From a virus, in IMG/VR virus record IMGVR_UViG_3300033146_004156, positions 1-56,059 of that record: a DNA stretch of 56,059 nt. One strand, 5' to 3'. Positions 1 to 9,300 of this stretch are shown here, piece after piece. Position numbers and translations under genes: made by a program. Under the pieces are notes generated by a model. That model made no database searches. It saw only the letters and a list, made by a program, of their open reading frames with translations, and was not told the origin of the DNA. The first letter of the stretch is position 1. Each line of letters begins with the position of its first letter.

Positions 1-329
1 GCAGAAGGTATTATAGACCATTCATTACCACATACACATTTATGAAGTATCTTTATATCACTACCTTTATACCCTTCTAAAGGTATAACTTTTATATCTT
101 TCTCTTCCAGTTTTTCTAAATACCATTTATTTGATTTAACATAAATTCTTAATTGACACCCGCATATACTTCCGCTCAATACGCTATTAGGAGTTATAAA
201 CCAATCACTATCACATATACATTTATGTAAAATCTTTACTTTACTACCTTTATACTCTTCTAAAGGTATAACTTTTATATCTTTCTCTTTTAGTTTTTGC
301 AAATAATCTTTATTAGAAAATCTCTTCAT
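1..329 (-). CDS. Partial zinc-ribbon repeat protein (runs off the left edge)
   Basis: Reading from ATG at 329 (AGGAT upstream) the frame stays open to the window edge, so only the N-terminal ~109 residues are seen. It contains two copies of a unit of about 60 residues: a basic helix, 'KDIKVIPLEEYKGS', then 'ILHKC-C..EW' and a second Cys pair. These look like treble-clef or zinc-ribbon DNA-binding repeats, which occur in phage genes linked to homing endonucleases; similar CxC...CxxC units are in the endonuclease at 25513-27000. The repeats are also visible in DNA (same ~28 bases at 80-107 and 262-289, about 182 bases apart). The nuclease part, if any, lies outside the window. The repeat structure is clear; the function is inferred. 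Confidence 0.6.
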   Translation of the reverse strand, partial: MKRFSNKDYLQKLKEKDIKVIPLEEYKGSKVKILHKCICDSDWFITPNSVLSGSICGCQLRIYVKSNKWYLEKLEEKDIKVIPLEGYKGSDIKILHKCVCGNEWSIIPS

Positions 330-358
330 ATTTATCCTATACTATTAAAGTAGTATAA

Positions 359-366
359 TATTTATA
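359..366 (-). promoter_or_regulatory. T4-type late promoter (TATAAATA)
   Basis: Exact TATAAATA on the minus strand, about 30 bases before the start codon at 329. This octamer is the -10 element read by gp55 in T4-like phages, and a gp55 homologue is encoded at 1738-2787. Confidence 0.6.
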
Positions 367-416
367 AATTAAAAGATAAATATATCCAGGAAACATATAC
401 TTAATTTCTAAAAGCC

Positions 417-683
417 TCAGCAAAATTCGGGTGCAGCGTCTAAAATGGCTGTTTTATTAATAACATTTTCAGACTTAATAAAAAATGTTTCACCATCTTT
501 AATATCTGTATTCTGTGCATTAATAACTTTTACAACGATTTCAACGATTTCTAACGTAAAACCATCGTCGTATTTTTTAGCTACAACTTTTCCATTTTTA
601 AATACATCTTCTACTGAGAAAATAACTCTATCATTTTCCTCTAGTGGAATACCTAAATTATCTTTTGCGATTTCTTGTGCCAT
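417..683 (-). CDS. Small SH3-like protein, paralogue of the upstream gene
   Basis: Unknown protein of 88 residues. I start at 683 (MAQEIAK...) rather than at the longest start 725: AAGGA lies at proper distance before 683, and the longer form would run into the preceding gene. The pattern 'GIPLEENDRVIF....NGKVV' followed by short beta strands and ending 'INKTAILDAAPEF' suggests a small barrel of the SH3/KOW type. The same skeleton (GIP, D-x-V-x-F, G-x-V, VIN...ILD..PEF) occurs in its neighbour at 697-936, so the two are a tandem duplicate. Cotranscribed with it, 13 bases apart. Function not recognised. Confidence 0.65.
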   Translation of the reverse strand: MAQEIAKDNLGIPLEENDRVIFSVEDVFKNGKVVAKKYDDGFTLEIVEIVVKVINAQNTDIKDGETFFIKSENVINKTAILDAAPEFC

Positions 684-696
684 TTTTCTGTCCTTC

Positions 697-936
697 TTAT
701 ACTGAAAATTCTGGAATACTATCAAGTATTCTCGAGCGGTTAATTACGACTGTATTGTATTTCCATTTTTTATATCCTGAAGTATTTTTAACATAGACTT
801 CAAATAAATTGGAATTTTTTCCTCTTAAACGGATTTTTTCAACTTCTCCATCCATTAATTCCCCACCAGCTGGAAAACTAACAGTATCACCAATCTGAAT
901 CGGAATCCCGTAAAAATCTTTTACTAAATTAGCCAT
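697..936 (-). CDS. Small SH3-like protein, first of a tandem paralogue pair
   Basis: Unknown protein of 79 residues. ATG at 936 follows AAGAAGGAT. Residues 9-22 read 'YGIPIQIGDTVSFP', then a G-x-V-x-K-I strand and a C-terminal 'VVINRSRILDSIPEF', the skeleton shared with 417-683. It is basic and beta-rich, as small phage SH3-like nucleic-acid or ribosome-binding proteins often are, but no specific family is recognised. It is the first gene behind a TATAAT-type promoter at 961-966, so probably expressed early. Confidence 0.7.
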   Translation of the reverse strand: MANLVKDFYGIPIQIGDTVSFPAGGELMDGEVEKIRLRGKNSNLFEVYVKNTSGYKKWKYNTVVINRSRILDSIPEFSV

Positions 937-960
937 TTAATATCCTTCTTTATATACTAT

Positions 961-986
961 ATTATACCATAAAGAATATTAAACGG
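961..986 (-). promoter_or_regulatory. Early-type promoter: TATAAT with conserved flanks
   Basis: On the minus strand the region reads GTTTAAT..., a gap, then GGTATAATATAGTATATAAAG, just upstream of the gene at 697-936. The -10 TATAAT is at 961-966. Nearly the same string precedes the genes at 2787, 27971, 28426 and 43427, but no clear TTGACA -35 is present. Confidence 0.6.
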
Positions 987-1015
987 AGCTTAAATTATAG
1001 TAACTTAAGAAAGAA

Positions 1016-1258
1016 TTACCAAATTTCAATTTCTTCAGTTTTATCTAAAAACTTCTCAAGGTCTTCATCTTTGATTATATTATTCTTAACACAATCTCTA
1101 TAAAGTAAATCTTTAAAGTCTTGGCTATCTTCCAATAAGTCACCAATTTCTTGGGGGTCTTTATCGTATGTCTCACAGTAATCTAAAATCTTTTCAGATA
1201 AAGATTCACCGTGCATTTCATTAATATCATTTATTAATTCAATTATATTGTTATTCAT
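1016..1258 (-). CDS. Small acidic protein, possible gp33-like late-transcription coactivator
   Basis: Acidic, helical protein of 80 residues, starting immediately after the stop of the gp49-like gene, with GGAG as ribosome-binding site. The pattern 'SEKILDYCETYDKDPQEIG' followed by a second helix ending 'NNIIKDEDLEKFL' resembles the short T4 gp33 / phage late-transcription coactivator family, in which 'xxYCE' plus a following 'LxxxN' helix is typical. Gp33 bridges polymerase, gp55 and the sliding clamp in T4. Its place in the same operon as a gp55 homologue supports this. The similarity is weak and the T4 clamp-binding tail is not obvious (here it ends EEIEIW), so this is a candidate only. 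Confidence 0.4.
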   Translation of the reverse strand: MNNNIIELINDINEMHGESLSEKILDYCETYDKDPQEIGDLLEDSQDFKDLLYRDCVKNNIIKDEDLEKFLDKTEEIEIW

Positions 1259-1741
1259 TTATACTCCATAGTATTCGGGCTCAACAAATAATTCAAAGTA
1301 TAGTTGAGTTAGCCCTTTAGTTAATTTTTTTGATTTTGGATAGTCTGGGAATTTCTTCTTGTGACGTTTATCTTTCGATAATTTATATCTTTTCTTAAGA
1401 TAATTGTAAGAACTCTTTTTAAGTTTTTTAGGTTTTGGGATATTAGTCGGGTGTAATACTTCCATGTGCTCTTTCTGTAGATACACGATTAAATTATTAA
1501 GATATGTAATTAAATCTGTAAGTTTATGAACACCTGCTCGCCTAAACCTAGACTTAATAACACCCTCTAAAGAATTACAAGTACTGTGTAATACACCTCT
1601 AATCTCTCCAGAATCATGGTCGTGGTCCAGTGCGGCATCATTTTTATTAATGTGCTGCTCACATAATGGACAAATATTTTCTTGCTCAAGTAAAAGTTCT
1701 TCGCGGAACTCTTTAACTTCTGAGTTTTTCAGTTGTCTCAT
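1259..1741 (-). CDS. 49: Recombination endonuclease VII (T4 gp49-like)
   Basis: Protein of 160 residues, close to T4 gp49 (157). Residues 24-27 give a CPLC zinc pair. The catalytic block follows: 'ALDHDHDSGEIRGVLHSTCN', with the DH-D-H beta-beta-alpha metal motif, a second Cys for zinc and then 'LEG'. These are the hallmarks of endonuclease VII, the Holliday-junction resolvase that trims branched DNA before packaging. The C-terminal third is very basic and Tyr/Lys-rich, fit for DNA contact. Its ATG overlaps the stop of the gp55-like gene (ATGA), implying translational coupling. Only the second zinc pair is less clear by eye. Confidence 0.93.
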   Translation of the reverse strand: MRQLKNSEVKEFREELLLEQENICPLCEQHINKNDAALDHDHDSGEIRGVLHSTCNSLEGVIKSRFRRAGVHKLTDLITYLNNLIVYLQKEHMEVLHPTNIPKPKKLKKSSYNYLKKRYKLSKDKRHKKKFPDYPKSKKLTKGLTQLYFELFVEPEYYGV

Positions 1742-2787
1742 AGAGTGCTTCCACCTTCTCTAGTAAGACTAATATTAACATTATTTTCTTTTACATAATC
1801 ACTAATGTTATTATATTCATCCATTGAAATTCTATAATCATCTGGATAAGTAACTAAAATATCTTCACAGTCAATAACAATTTTTTGAATCTCTTCAAAT
1901 AATGTATTAGGAATATTAATAATATTAACATATTTATTTATCTCAGATGTATCAGTACCATACGTACTTTTATTAGGTTCACGGTGTTTCATTTTCTGAG
2001 TCTCAATAAAATCTGCTTTAATTTTCTTTAGCTCATCATTTTGTTTATTAATAGTTGCAACATAAGCATTAAAAATAATTGTACTAATATAAGTAAATGC
2101 AGATACAAATTGTCCAGATATTTGCGACTGTTTATAACTATCAAATCTCCAAGTATATTTAAAGATATGTTCAGTAGAGAGTGACTTCATCTCTGGCTTG
2201 TAGCTGTATCCACTAAAATTCGGACGAGTAATAATCTTATTCATGACTACCATCACCATTCCACCGAAAAAATTCTTATCTCTTCTGATAAAGGTAATTG
2301 CACTTAAGTCTCTAATTTTATTTCTAATATCTCTCTTAATTTTTTGTAAACCTGGGCTATTATCTGCATCAAGTTTTTCATACTCAGTTCTTAACTCCAT
2401 AATTTCGTCAATGTGTATACCATTTTGTTTTGGCGGAGCTGTTAAGAATACCATTTTGTTATGTAACTTTTCAAAGTCTTTTTTAATTAATTGAAACTTA
2501 CCATAATTTTTACTTTTTTTATCAGTAACTTTTCTATTTACATGTCTATTTAAACTTATATTTAAACTTAGTGGATTTATGTTTTTCTTTATACAGTTTA
2601 TTAATAGTTTAGAATTGTTAAATAATATTAATTCTGAATTGAGAATAGGTTCACATAAGTAATTAATTTTTTGTGTGCTTTCATATTCTTTAAACTCATC
2701 TGTTGTTTCTTCTTTTTCTTCTATTATTTCTTCTATTATTTCTTCTATTTCTTCAGATCCTTCTACATTTGTAGAGGTGTTTTGCAT
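1738..2787 (-). CDS. 55: Late-transcription sigma factor, T4 gp55-like
   Basis: Protein of 349 residues, much longer than T4 gp55 (185). The core around residues 200-270 matches gp55: 'NFSGYSYKPEMKSLS', then 'FDSYK', then 'AFTYISTIIFNAYV', corresponding to NFSGY...EM...FDE...AYITQACFNAFV of T4. This is the minimal sigma-2-like region that directs RNA polymerase to TATAAATA. Extra parts are a Glu-rich N-terminus (residues 10-40) and an insertion at 85-190. The T4 clamp-binding C-terminus is not recognisable. It is first in an operon with gp49 and a possible gp33. The many TATAAATA sites in front of structural genes here agree with the role. Confidence 0.8.
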   Translation of the reverse strand: MQNTSTNVEGSEEIEEIIEEIIEEKEETTDEFKEYESTQKINYLCEPILNSELILFNNSKLLINCIKKNINPLSLNISLNRHVNRKVTDKKSKNYGKFQLIKKDFEKLHNKMVFLTAPPKQNGIHIDEIMELRTEYEKLDADNSPGLQKIKRDIRNKIRDLSAITFIRRDKNFFGGMVMVVMNKIITRPNFSGYSYKPEMKSLSTEHIFKYTWRFDSYKQSQISGQFVSAFTYISTIIFNAYVATINKQNDELKKIKADFIETQKMKHREPNKSTYGTDTSEINKYVNIINIPNTLFEEIQKIVIDCEDILVTYPDDYRISMDEYNNISDYVKENNVNISLTREGGSTL

Positions 2788-2805
2788 TAGTTTCCTTTAT
2801 ATACT

Positions 2806-2838
2806 ATTATATACAGTTAGTATTAAACCTAGATTAAA
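2806..2838 (-). promoter_or_regulatory. Early-type promoter for the gp55-gp49 operon
   Basis: On the minus strand: GTTTAATACTAAC..., then TATAAT (2806-2811) in GTATATAATAGTATATAAAGG, ending in the ribosome-binding site of the gp55 gene. It has the same layout as the other TATAAT promoters here, fitting pre-late expression of the sigma factor that activates late genes. Confidence 0.55.
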
Positions 2839-2851
2839 CGGAGGCTAAAAT

Positions 2852-2859
2852 TATAAATA
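2852..2859 (+). promoter_or_regulatory. Late promoter (TATAAATA)
   Basis: Exact octamer 22 bases upstream of the tube-like gene at 2881; AGGAGA ribosome-binding site lies between. It is divergent from the early-type promoter of the gp55 gene. Confidence 0.75.
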
Positions 2860-2880
2860 AGCTAAGATATAGGAGAAAAT

Positions 2881-3378
2881 ATGGCAATTAATAATAATAG
2901 TTACAGTACAAATACTAATATAAGTTTTGGTTCTGCTGAACTAGATGATTTATGGTTACAAGCACAAAGTTGTTCTGTACCAGGTATTTCAATGAGCCCA
3001 ATAAAAGCTGGTGGCCGTTCAGGAGCACAAACAGCATTTGCTGCAGATACTGTAACTTATACAGATTTAACAATTGATATGCAGATGGATAAAGATTGGA
3101 AAGTGTACGATATTATATATAAGTACTTTTTAGATGGATTAAATGTTGAAAAAGGCACGTTTAGTAATGCAAAGAAATTTGATTTATGGTTAGATATACA
3201 TATAGGTAAAGGTGATGTAATTAAAAAATTCTGGTTTTATAATTGTAGATTAATGGATATTGCAGAAATACCTGTAGATGTTTCAGATGATTCTGACGCA
3301 ATTAATGAAATAAGTCTCACATTCCAATTTGATTATATGGATTATGATAACTCATTTTTTGAAGCTGGAGTAGAATAA
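2881..3378 (+). CDS. gp19-like tail tube family protein
   Basis: Protein of 165 residues with the layout of the T4 gp19 tube family. After the N-terminal strand comes 'VPGISMSPIKAGGRSG', then 'ADTVTYTDLTIDMQMDKDW', a helix 'YDIIYKYFL', and a C-terminal strand ending in a Phe/Tyr-rich pair. This PGI...D.T.Y.DLT...D+D signature is shared by tube, tube-cap and related ring proteins that line a contractile tail. It stands alone on the plus strand behind its own late promoter, away from the three tandem gp19-like genes at 21205-23201. It may be a terminator or adaptor ring rather than the main tube; this cannot be told from sequence. Confidence 0.6.
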   Translation: MAINNNSYSTNTNISFGSAELDDLWLQAQSCSVPGISMSPIKAGGRSGAQTAFAADTVTYTDLTIDMQMDKDWKVYDIIYKYFLDGLNVEKGTFSNAKKFDLWLDIHIGKGDVIKKFWFYNCRLMDIAEIPVDVSDDSDAINEISLTFQFDYMDYDNSFFEAGVE

Positions 3379-3379
3379 A

Positions 3380-3784
3380 TTAAGTCCAACTTCCTCCATC
3401 CATAGAAATATCAATAGATGACCAAGCACCTGAAGAAGTAACTAAATCGTAGATTGTTTTACTATTCCAAGTTGCTTGTAGAGCAGATCTATCAGCAGCT
3501 GAAATATTACTGTTAAATACATATTGTTGTATAAATGATGCAGACCTCGTTACTTCAAGGGGTTTTGATATATTATTATATGGTGTTGTATCATTAATTA
3601 AATAATTCTGTATAGTACCATCTGGTAATGTATCTGAATTAATTCCACCAGAAATCCAAGTCCACATTTCATCTAACTCTAATTTCACTTGATGTGGTGC
3701 TTTGTTTAGTACATCTTGTGAACCAACATACCCATTTTTTACCTCGTAACTATCTACGAAAGCCCCAATTGTAGTTTTACTCAT
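3380..3784 (-). CDS. Tail-associated protein of unknown function
   Basis: Protein of 134 residues with AAAGGAAAG before ATG 3784. It is rich in Trp, Ser, Asn and Thr, without Cys, and ends 'WSSIDISMDGGSWT'. It reads like a small structural accessory protein (baseplate or fibre connector). It is last in the run gp7-like, propeller, 3807, 3380, which argues for a tail role. It converges on the plus-strand gene at 2881, with one base between the two stops. I do not recognise a family. Confidence 0.6.
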   Translation of the reverse strand: MSKTTIGAFVDSYEVKNGYVGSQDVLNKAPHQVKLELDEMWTWISGGINSDTLPDGTIQNYLINDTTPYNNISKPLEVTRSASFIQQYVFNSNISAADRSALQATWNSKTIYDLVTSSGAWSSIDISMDGGSWT

Positions 3785-3806
3785 TTCTTTCCTTTTTTAT
3801 TTTATA

Positions 3807-4484
3807 TTAAAATACAATTTGCCACGTAATTCTAAACGTAGTAGTATTTTCTTTAACTTTTGCTGGGAATGTTCTCATAGCAAAAATCTTTCCGTTTTTT
3901 GGACCACTAATATCTAATATTGGAGGAACACTATAACCAGGGTCTTCGTCTTTTTTTGTATAAAGAGCTGCTTCTGTCCAAGCTTTCACACCATTTGGAC
4001 CACCATTGGCACTATGAGCATCAATTGTTATTACATATTCAATTGTACTAACATTAATTATATTAACTTTTATTTGTGCATCACCAGTAGTAGTTGCTCC
4101 ATGCAGGCTGCTGCCTTCATAAACTAAAGTCGCAATACCATCACCAATTCTTGATTGTGGATCAAATACAATAGTGTATGTTTCTGTTTCTTGTTTATCT
4201 TCTGCAAATAATTGTGTTCTTTCATACTCAAAATCTCTCGCCACCAATAGATTGCCATTGGTAACATCATGGCCCGAATCACCTAATACAAATTTATTAA
4301 TATAATCTGTTTGGGGCATAACACCCATTGTAGCATTAGCCACTGATGCTTTTGATCTTTCCATAATCATATTTTGTTTTTCGTAAACATCAATAACTTT
4401 GCCAGAGGCGTCTATTGATTCAATTTTGAAAAATCCTTCAGTTGCTTTTTTAGCAGTTTCAGCGATTTCTTGCTTTATAACCAT
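3807..4484 (-). CDS. Putative tail or baseplate structural protein
   Basis: Protein of 225 residues. An N-terminal helix is followed by beta-rich sequence including 'DYINKFVLGDSGHDVTNGN' and a C-terminal strand 'MRTFPAKVKENTTTFRITW'. That ending, with a preceding 'AWTEAALYTKK', is a pattern I associate with unnamed tail and baseplate-rim proteins of myoviruses. It has its own late promoter (4502-4509) and lies just downstream of the propeller gene, so it may attach or chaperone that protein. Exact role unknown. Confidence 0.6.
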   Translation of the reverse strand: MVIKQEIAETAKKATEGFFKIESIDASGKVIDVYEKQNMIMERSKASVANATMGVMPQTDYINKFVLGDSGHDVTNGNLLVARDFEYERTQLFAEDKQETETYTIVFDPQSRIGDGIATLVYEGSSLHGATTTGDAQIKVNIINVSTIEYVITIDAHSANGGPNGVKAWTEAALYTKKDEDPGYSVPPILDISGPKNGKIFAMRTFPAKVKENTTTFRITWQIVF

Positions 4485-4501
4485 TATTTCTCCCTTTACA
4501 A

Positions 4502-4509
4502 TATTTATA
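4502..4509 (-). promoter_or_regulatory. Late promoter (TATAAATA)
   Basis: Exact TATAAATA on the minus strand, 17 bases before the ATG at 4484, in the short gap after the propeller gene. Confidence 0.7.
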
Positions 4510-4516
4510 ATTTAAA

Positions 4517-6319
4517 CTAATTTATTATAGTAGCAAAAAATTTATTAAAACTTACATTTGTATTGTTATGAGAAACTTTAGTTCTTAATTTATTATCAGA
4601 ATTAACTAAAATTTTATTTCCAAACTGCTTTACTATGGTTGCTGAATTATTTTCATTTATAGTATAATCACTAGATTGTAATGTTAAAGGGGTTAATATA
4701 CCATTACTTTTAAAAGTAATGTTTGTCTCAGTTGTATATACTTTTTCTGGGATTTCATTAATATTATCAATAATATATTTGTAAAATGAAACTGTACCTG
4801 TATCACTATAAGTACCTTGTAATATTTCACCGGTTCCGCCCAACTTAAATGTTCCAGTAACTACAATTTCATTTATTTTATCTACTGCAATTGCATAACA
4901 TCTATAATTGTTTTGGGTTCCAGATACATCTTGCAATAATTGCCAATTATTACCATCATCTTTTGTAATATATACCGCACAACCTGCTTGCTCATCAGTA
5001 CCCATTAACCAAACACTATCACTTAGATAAGTTAATCCGTTTAGTGCATCGACTTCTAAATTATTATCAGTTCTGAATGGTCTTCCTAAATCTTCCCACG
5101 ATTCTCCGTAATCTGTAGTTCTATAAATTCTATCTGCATCATTTTCACTTGGATACCTCCCACCAGAAAAAGCAACAAGTCCAGTTCCACTTTCATTTGT
5201 TGTGCATGTGTAAGAAGCGTAAGAATTAATATCATCTTTAACAACATACCATGAATTTCCACCATCGATACTTCTTAAAATTGTACTATCTTGAACAGTG
5301 CCTATACCTCCACAACCCATATTACAAATTATAGTATTATTCCCCATGAACATCATACTATAAGTTCCAAATCTTGCAGTTGTTAAACCCGGTGTACCAC
5401 CTAAATCTGTAGTATTGTCATATACTTTTGTCCAAGTTAACCCTAAATCTATACTTTTAAATATTTCACCTGAACTATCTGGGTCTGTACCATTTGCCGC
5501 AATTAAAGTATTAGCTATATAAACTGTATTGTCATATCCATAACACAGACCTCTAAGATTTGTAGTATCAACATGTTTAGGATATATAATTTCAGTCCAA
5601 GTTATCCCGTAATCTTCAGTTCTAAATAATTGTCCAGCAGGAGATGTTCCAGCTAAAGCAACACCATCTTTTAAATATACTAACCCAAAAACCGTATTTG
5701 CACCATTACCCAATACGCCTCTATCTATCCAATTTTGCCCATCATCTGATGTAAACATTTTTGCAGAACCTTCAGAACCGCAAATAAATTTTCCATCGTC
5801 ACAAAAAACTATACGTTCTGCTGATGATTCACCTGTTGTTACTAACTGAGATTCAATATCACTAAAAGTTAAACCACTTTCATTTTCATAAGTTACACCG
5901 GTAATATTATTATTTATTACAAAACTTCCATCTTGTAATGCTACCAATATATTATCACCATTAGATATTTTTTCATTTGTTCGTAACTCTCCAACATTTA
6001 TAGATTCTGATATATTAGGGTATGTCCAAGTACCATTAATATTATCTACCCCTGTAATGATATTTTCAGAAGTGAAATCTTCAGATAAAGATCTATACTC
6101 ATTAATATAAGCAGTAGTTGGATATGCTCCCGATGTAACTATAGATGTATCAATTTCATACATACCATCTTCAAATATTACGTTAGTAACAATTATATCA
6201 GTACCATCAACATTTATTATTTCGTCATTCCATATTTCAGTGGTAGTTTTAAAACTATCCACTGCCGATACTTCTATTATATTAACAGTGCTGATTCTAT
6301 TATTTGAAAGTAAACTCAT
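4517..6319 (-). CDS. Asp-box (BNR) beta-propeller tail protein
   Basis: Protein of 600 residues. Between about residues 190 and 480 it holds at least six Asp-box motifs (S/T-x-D-x-G-x-x-W): FTSDDGQNW, FRTEDYGITW, FKSIDLGLTW, LRSIDGGNSW, YRTTDYGESW and ITKDDGNNW. Such repeats form the sialidase-like six- or seven-bladed propeller. The N-terminal 180 residues are beta-rich and may bind the baseplate; the C-terminal ~110 residues form another beta domain. No catalytic Arg triad of true sialidases is obvious, so binding to a host surface glycan is more likely than hydrolysis. It directly follows the gp7-like baseplate gene, and AAAGGAT precedes ATG 6319. Confidence 0.75.
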   Translation of the reverse strand: MSLLSNNRISTVNIIEVSAVDSFKTTTEIWNDEIINVDGTDIIVTNVIFEDGMYEIDTSIVTSGAYPTTAYINEYRSLSEDFTSENIITGVDNINGTWTYPNISESINVGELRTNEKISNGDNILVALQDGSFVINNNITGVTYENESGLTFSDIESQLVTTGESSAERIVFCDDGKFICGSEGSAKMFTSDDGQNWIDRGVLGNGANTVFGLVYLKDGVALAGTSPAGQLFRTEDYGITWTEIIYPKHVDTTNLRGLCYGYDNTVYIANTLIAANGTDPDSSGEIFKSIDLGLTWTKVYDNTTDLGGTPGLTTARFGTYSMMFMGNNTIICNMGCGGIGTVQDSTILRSIDGGNSWYVVKDDINSYASYTCTTNESGTGLVAFSGGRYPSENDADRIYRTTDYGESWEDLGRPFRTDNNLEVDALNGLTYLSDSVWLMGTDEQAGCAVYITKDDGNNWQLLQDVSGTQNNYRCYAIAVDKINEIVVTGTFKLGGTGEILQGTYSDTGTVSFYKYIIDNINEIPEKVYTTETNITFKSNGILTPLTLQSSDYTINENNSATIVKQFGNKILVNSDNKLRTKVSHNNTNVSFNKFFATIIN

Positions 6320-6332
6320 ATTTATCCTTTAT

Positions 6333-6374
6333 GTAACGTCATATTTGTAACGTCATATTTGTAACGTCATATTT
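6333..6374. repeat. Three tandem 14-base repeats across a stop codon
   Basis: GTAACGTCATATTT occurs three times in a row without mismatch (6333-6346, 6347-6360, 6361-6374). The array contains the last codons and the stop (6353-6355) of the gp7-like gene and ends just before the ribosome-binding site of the propeller gene. As 14 is not a multiple of 3, copy-number changes would alter the C-terminus of the upstream protein. Confidence 0.9.
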
Positions 6375-9300
6375 GTATTAGTTGTAAACTCTTCCATACT
6401 AATATAGTTAATATCTTCAGGATTAGCAATATATGCAGTGTTATCTAACCACTCAATTTTTGTACTTAATATATTACCTTTAAATCTAGGACTTGCAGTA
6501 AAAGCAATAATATTATCACCGTTCCATTCACCCATCCATCTTTTAAATCCACTTGAAGTATATTTAATAGCTTTATTAATTTCCACTTCAGTCCAGTTTG
6601 CACTGGCAAAATTTTCAGTTTTAAAGTTTATAGTACCTCTATTACCTACAGCTTTATACCTTGTTGTTATTACTTTATTATCTTGTAATATTTCTTTATA
6701 ATCAACAGTTTCTGTATCTAAAACATTTACGTTTTTGTCAGAAGCAACATAATATATATAAGAGTAATCTTCAGCATTCCCATCAGGTACAACTCTCCAA
6801 GTACCACCATCACTATAACTAGAACCTTGATTGCTTGAACCATTTTTTAAATTAACACCAGTTAAATTAGTAGTAGCTTCATATACTATTGATGTAATAT
6901 CACCAGCAGGTGATGAAGTTAGATAAGTTACTGTTTGGTTTGTATTTATATCGGCTTCTATAATATCTGGATTTATTCTTACTGTATAATCATAATCCGC
7001 AACTGCCCCAATTCTCATCTCTAAAAATGAATCTTGTTTTTCTTCCATTCTACTATCCATTTGGATTTCAAATTCAACTCTTACATATGTAAAAGTTCCA
7101 GGTTCAGGAACCATATCAAAACTTCTATAAACACTAGTTGAAAAACTTCTTTCATATACTTCCCATAACGGATCGTCTATATAGTCCTGCGTATTAAGAT
7201 CATATGACCCTGTTTTTTTAGATTTATATGTTAAGCCTATTTGCCCCCAAGGTGCATTACTACCATTGCCTGGCGGTGGACCAGTAATTTCTACATCATA
7301 ATCCACTAAATCTCCAACAGCTAGTGTAACATTCTGTGTGTCGCCCGTTGTAGCATAATCTGAATTTGGTTTACAAATAGCATAGTTTGATGTAGGTTGT
7401 CCTATAATTTCTTCTATATTCCAATCAGTTTGGGAATACCATTTTAATGGGTCAATAAAATCATCATCATTAAGAGCATCAATAATTGCAATACCATTAT
7501 CCGAATCTATTTTTAAATCATCTTTTATATATGCTGAAGATGGATGTCCCCAAGGTATAATGACACCTTTTGGTATACTTTCTATGCTACCAATAACAAA
7601 ACCGCCTTGATTTGTTATATTTTCCGTTTCTTCTTCTTGTAATGAATCAACATTAACTAGTGATACCGTCCATCTCTCTACATCTAAGAAATTTTCAAGA
7701 TTTAAATCTATACTTCCCATATCTCTAAATGCTTTATATCTAGTTCTTAAAGTACCATCACCACTCTCACTACTTGCAACAGCATAATCAACTGTTTGTT
7801 TTTCATTAATATTTACCACTTGTGAATAACCAGTAGTAACAAATTCAGATTGACCATAGTGCCATTCATTAATAATCATATTACCATACTCTAAAGTTGG
7901 TAAAAATTGTGCATCGCTGGTGCCCACCAATGGACCAATTGTTGGTTCAATATCTTCTTCATCATTATGATCATAATATAAAGAAGTCATTTTTTCGGCA
8001 TTATCACCAAGCCAACCACTAGTATTTTCGCCACCCGCATTAAATATATCATGTGTATATAATAAAGGGTAAGGAATATCGCCATTTTTAAGATAAACCG
8101 TACTATGCTCATGATTTTCATAAACCCTATTAGGGTCATTTGGAATTATTCTAACATTTGATACAGCAAAACTAGCATTTATAGATTTAGTATATATTTC
8201 AATTTTCTCTTTACCTTTTGCTATATAATCTATTGTATATAATATATTTTCTGTTAATTCATATTCAATAGGGTCATATAATGGAGTTGGCCAGCTATTT
8301 CCATCTGGGTCATATTGTTCATTATTATTTATTCTAATAAATACGCTATCACCATCTTGTAAATCAAATACTTCGATTTCTATAACATAAGCGGAGTCTT
8401 TTATCATACTAACTTCTTGAGTTAATCTATTATCTTCATTATTACCAGAATCATATACTCTAGCTTTATTTTCAACTATGTTCCAAATAGAATCTTCGAT
8501 AAGTACACCAGCATTATTGTACTCTCCACCTTTCCAAAAGTTAACACTATCAAATGTACTATTATATACTATATTATTTGACCTATTTAGTGGTACATCA
8601 AAATAATTTATTCTTCTATCTGTATTTCCAGATGGTGGAGCATATGTATAAGATATTAAATATGAGCCATTAGCTAATATATATTTCTCATAATCATAAT
8701 CTCTAAATTCACCAAAATATATTTTTCCACTCTCAAAATTTCTTAAAGATGAACCACTAATTCCACCTCCAGAAATTATAACATTACCAGCATTATCGTA
8801 TTCAATTCTTTTACCATAAATTTCATTTATTGCAGAACTACAATCACCATCTGGACATAAACTTTTTACACCAATATTATCAGCTAAGTATATAAATTCA
8901 AGATTAAAATAGTCTATAAATGCTATTTCTAATATTTTTCTGTATATATAATTAAAACCAACAGGGTGTGCTAGTGGCATTACAAATGATTCAAAAAATT
9001 CAGGTAATAAAGAACCTTCTACTTCATATGAAAATGGTGTACATGCATCAGCATCTAAATTGGCAGCATCAGATATACTAAATGTTGCAATTCTTTTTAC
9101 ACCAATATCATTACAATCGTAATTTGTTGGCCCTGGCGCTGTTGGTATTGGAGATGGAACGTAATGTTCACCTTCAGTATTTGTACCAGGTCTTTCTAAA
9201 GATGGATAACCAGGTCTTGTATCTTCCCAGTCCCCACCAATAACTGGAGCAGTTCCAGCATCATCACCACAAATTATGAAACCTTTTGAAAATCCTAGAC

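Noticed and set aside
4517-6319. Active sialidase
   Set aside because: Asp-boxes are present but no Arg triad, Tyr/Glu pair or FRIP-like start can be made out; binding role preferred.
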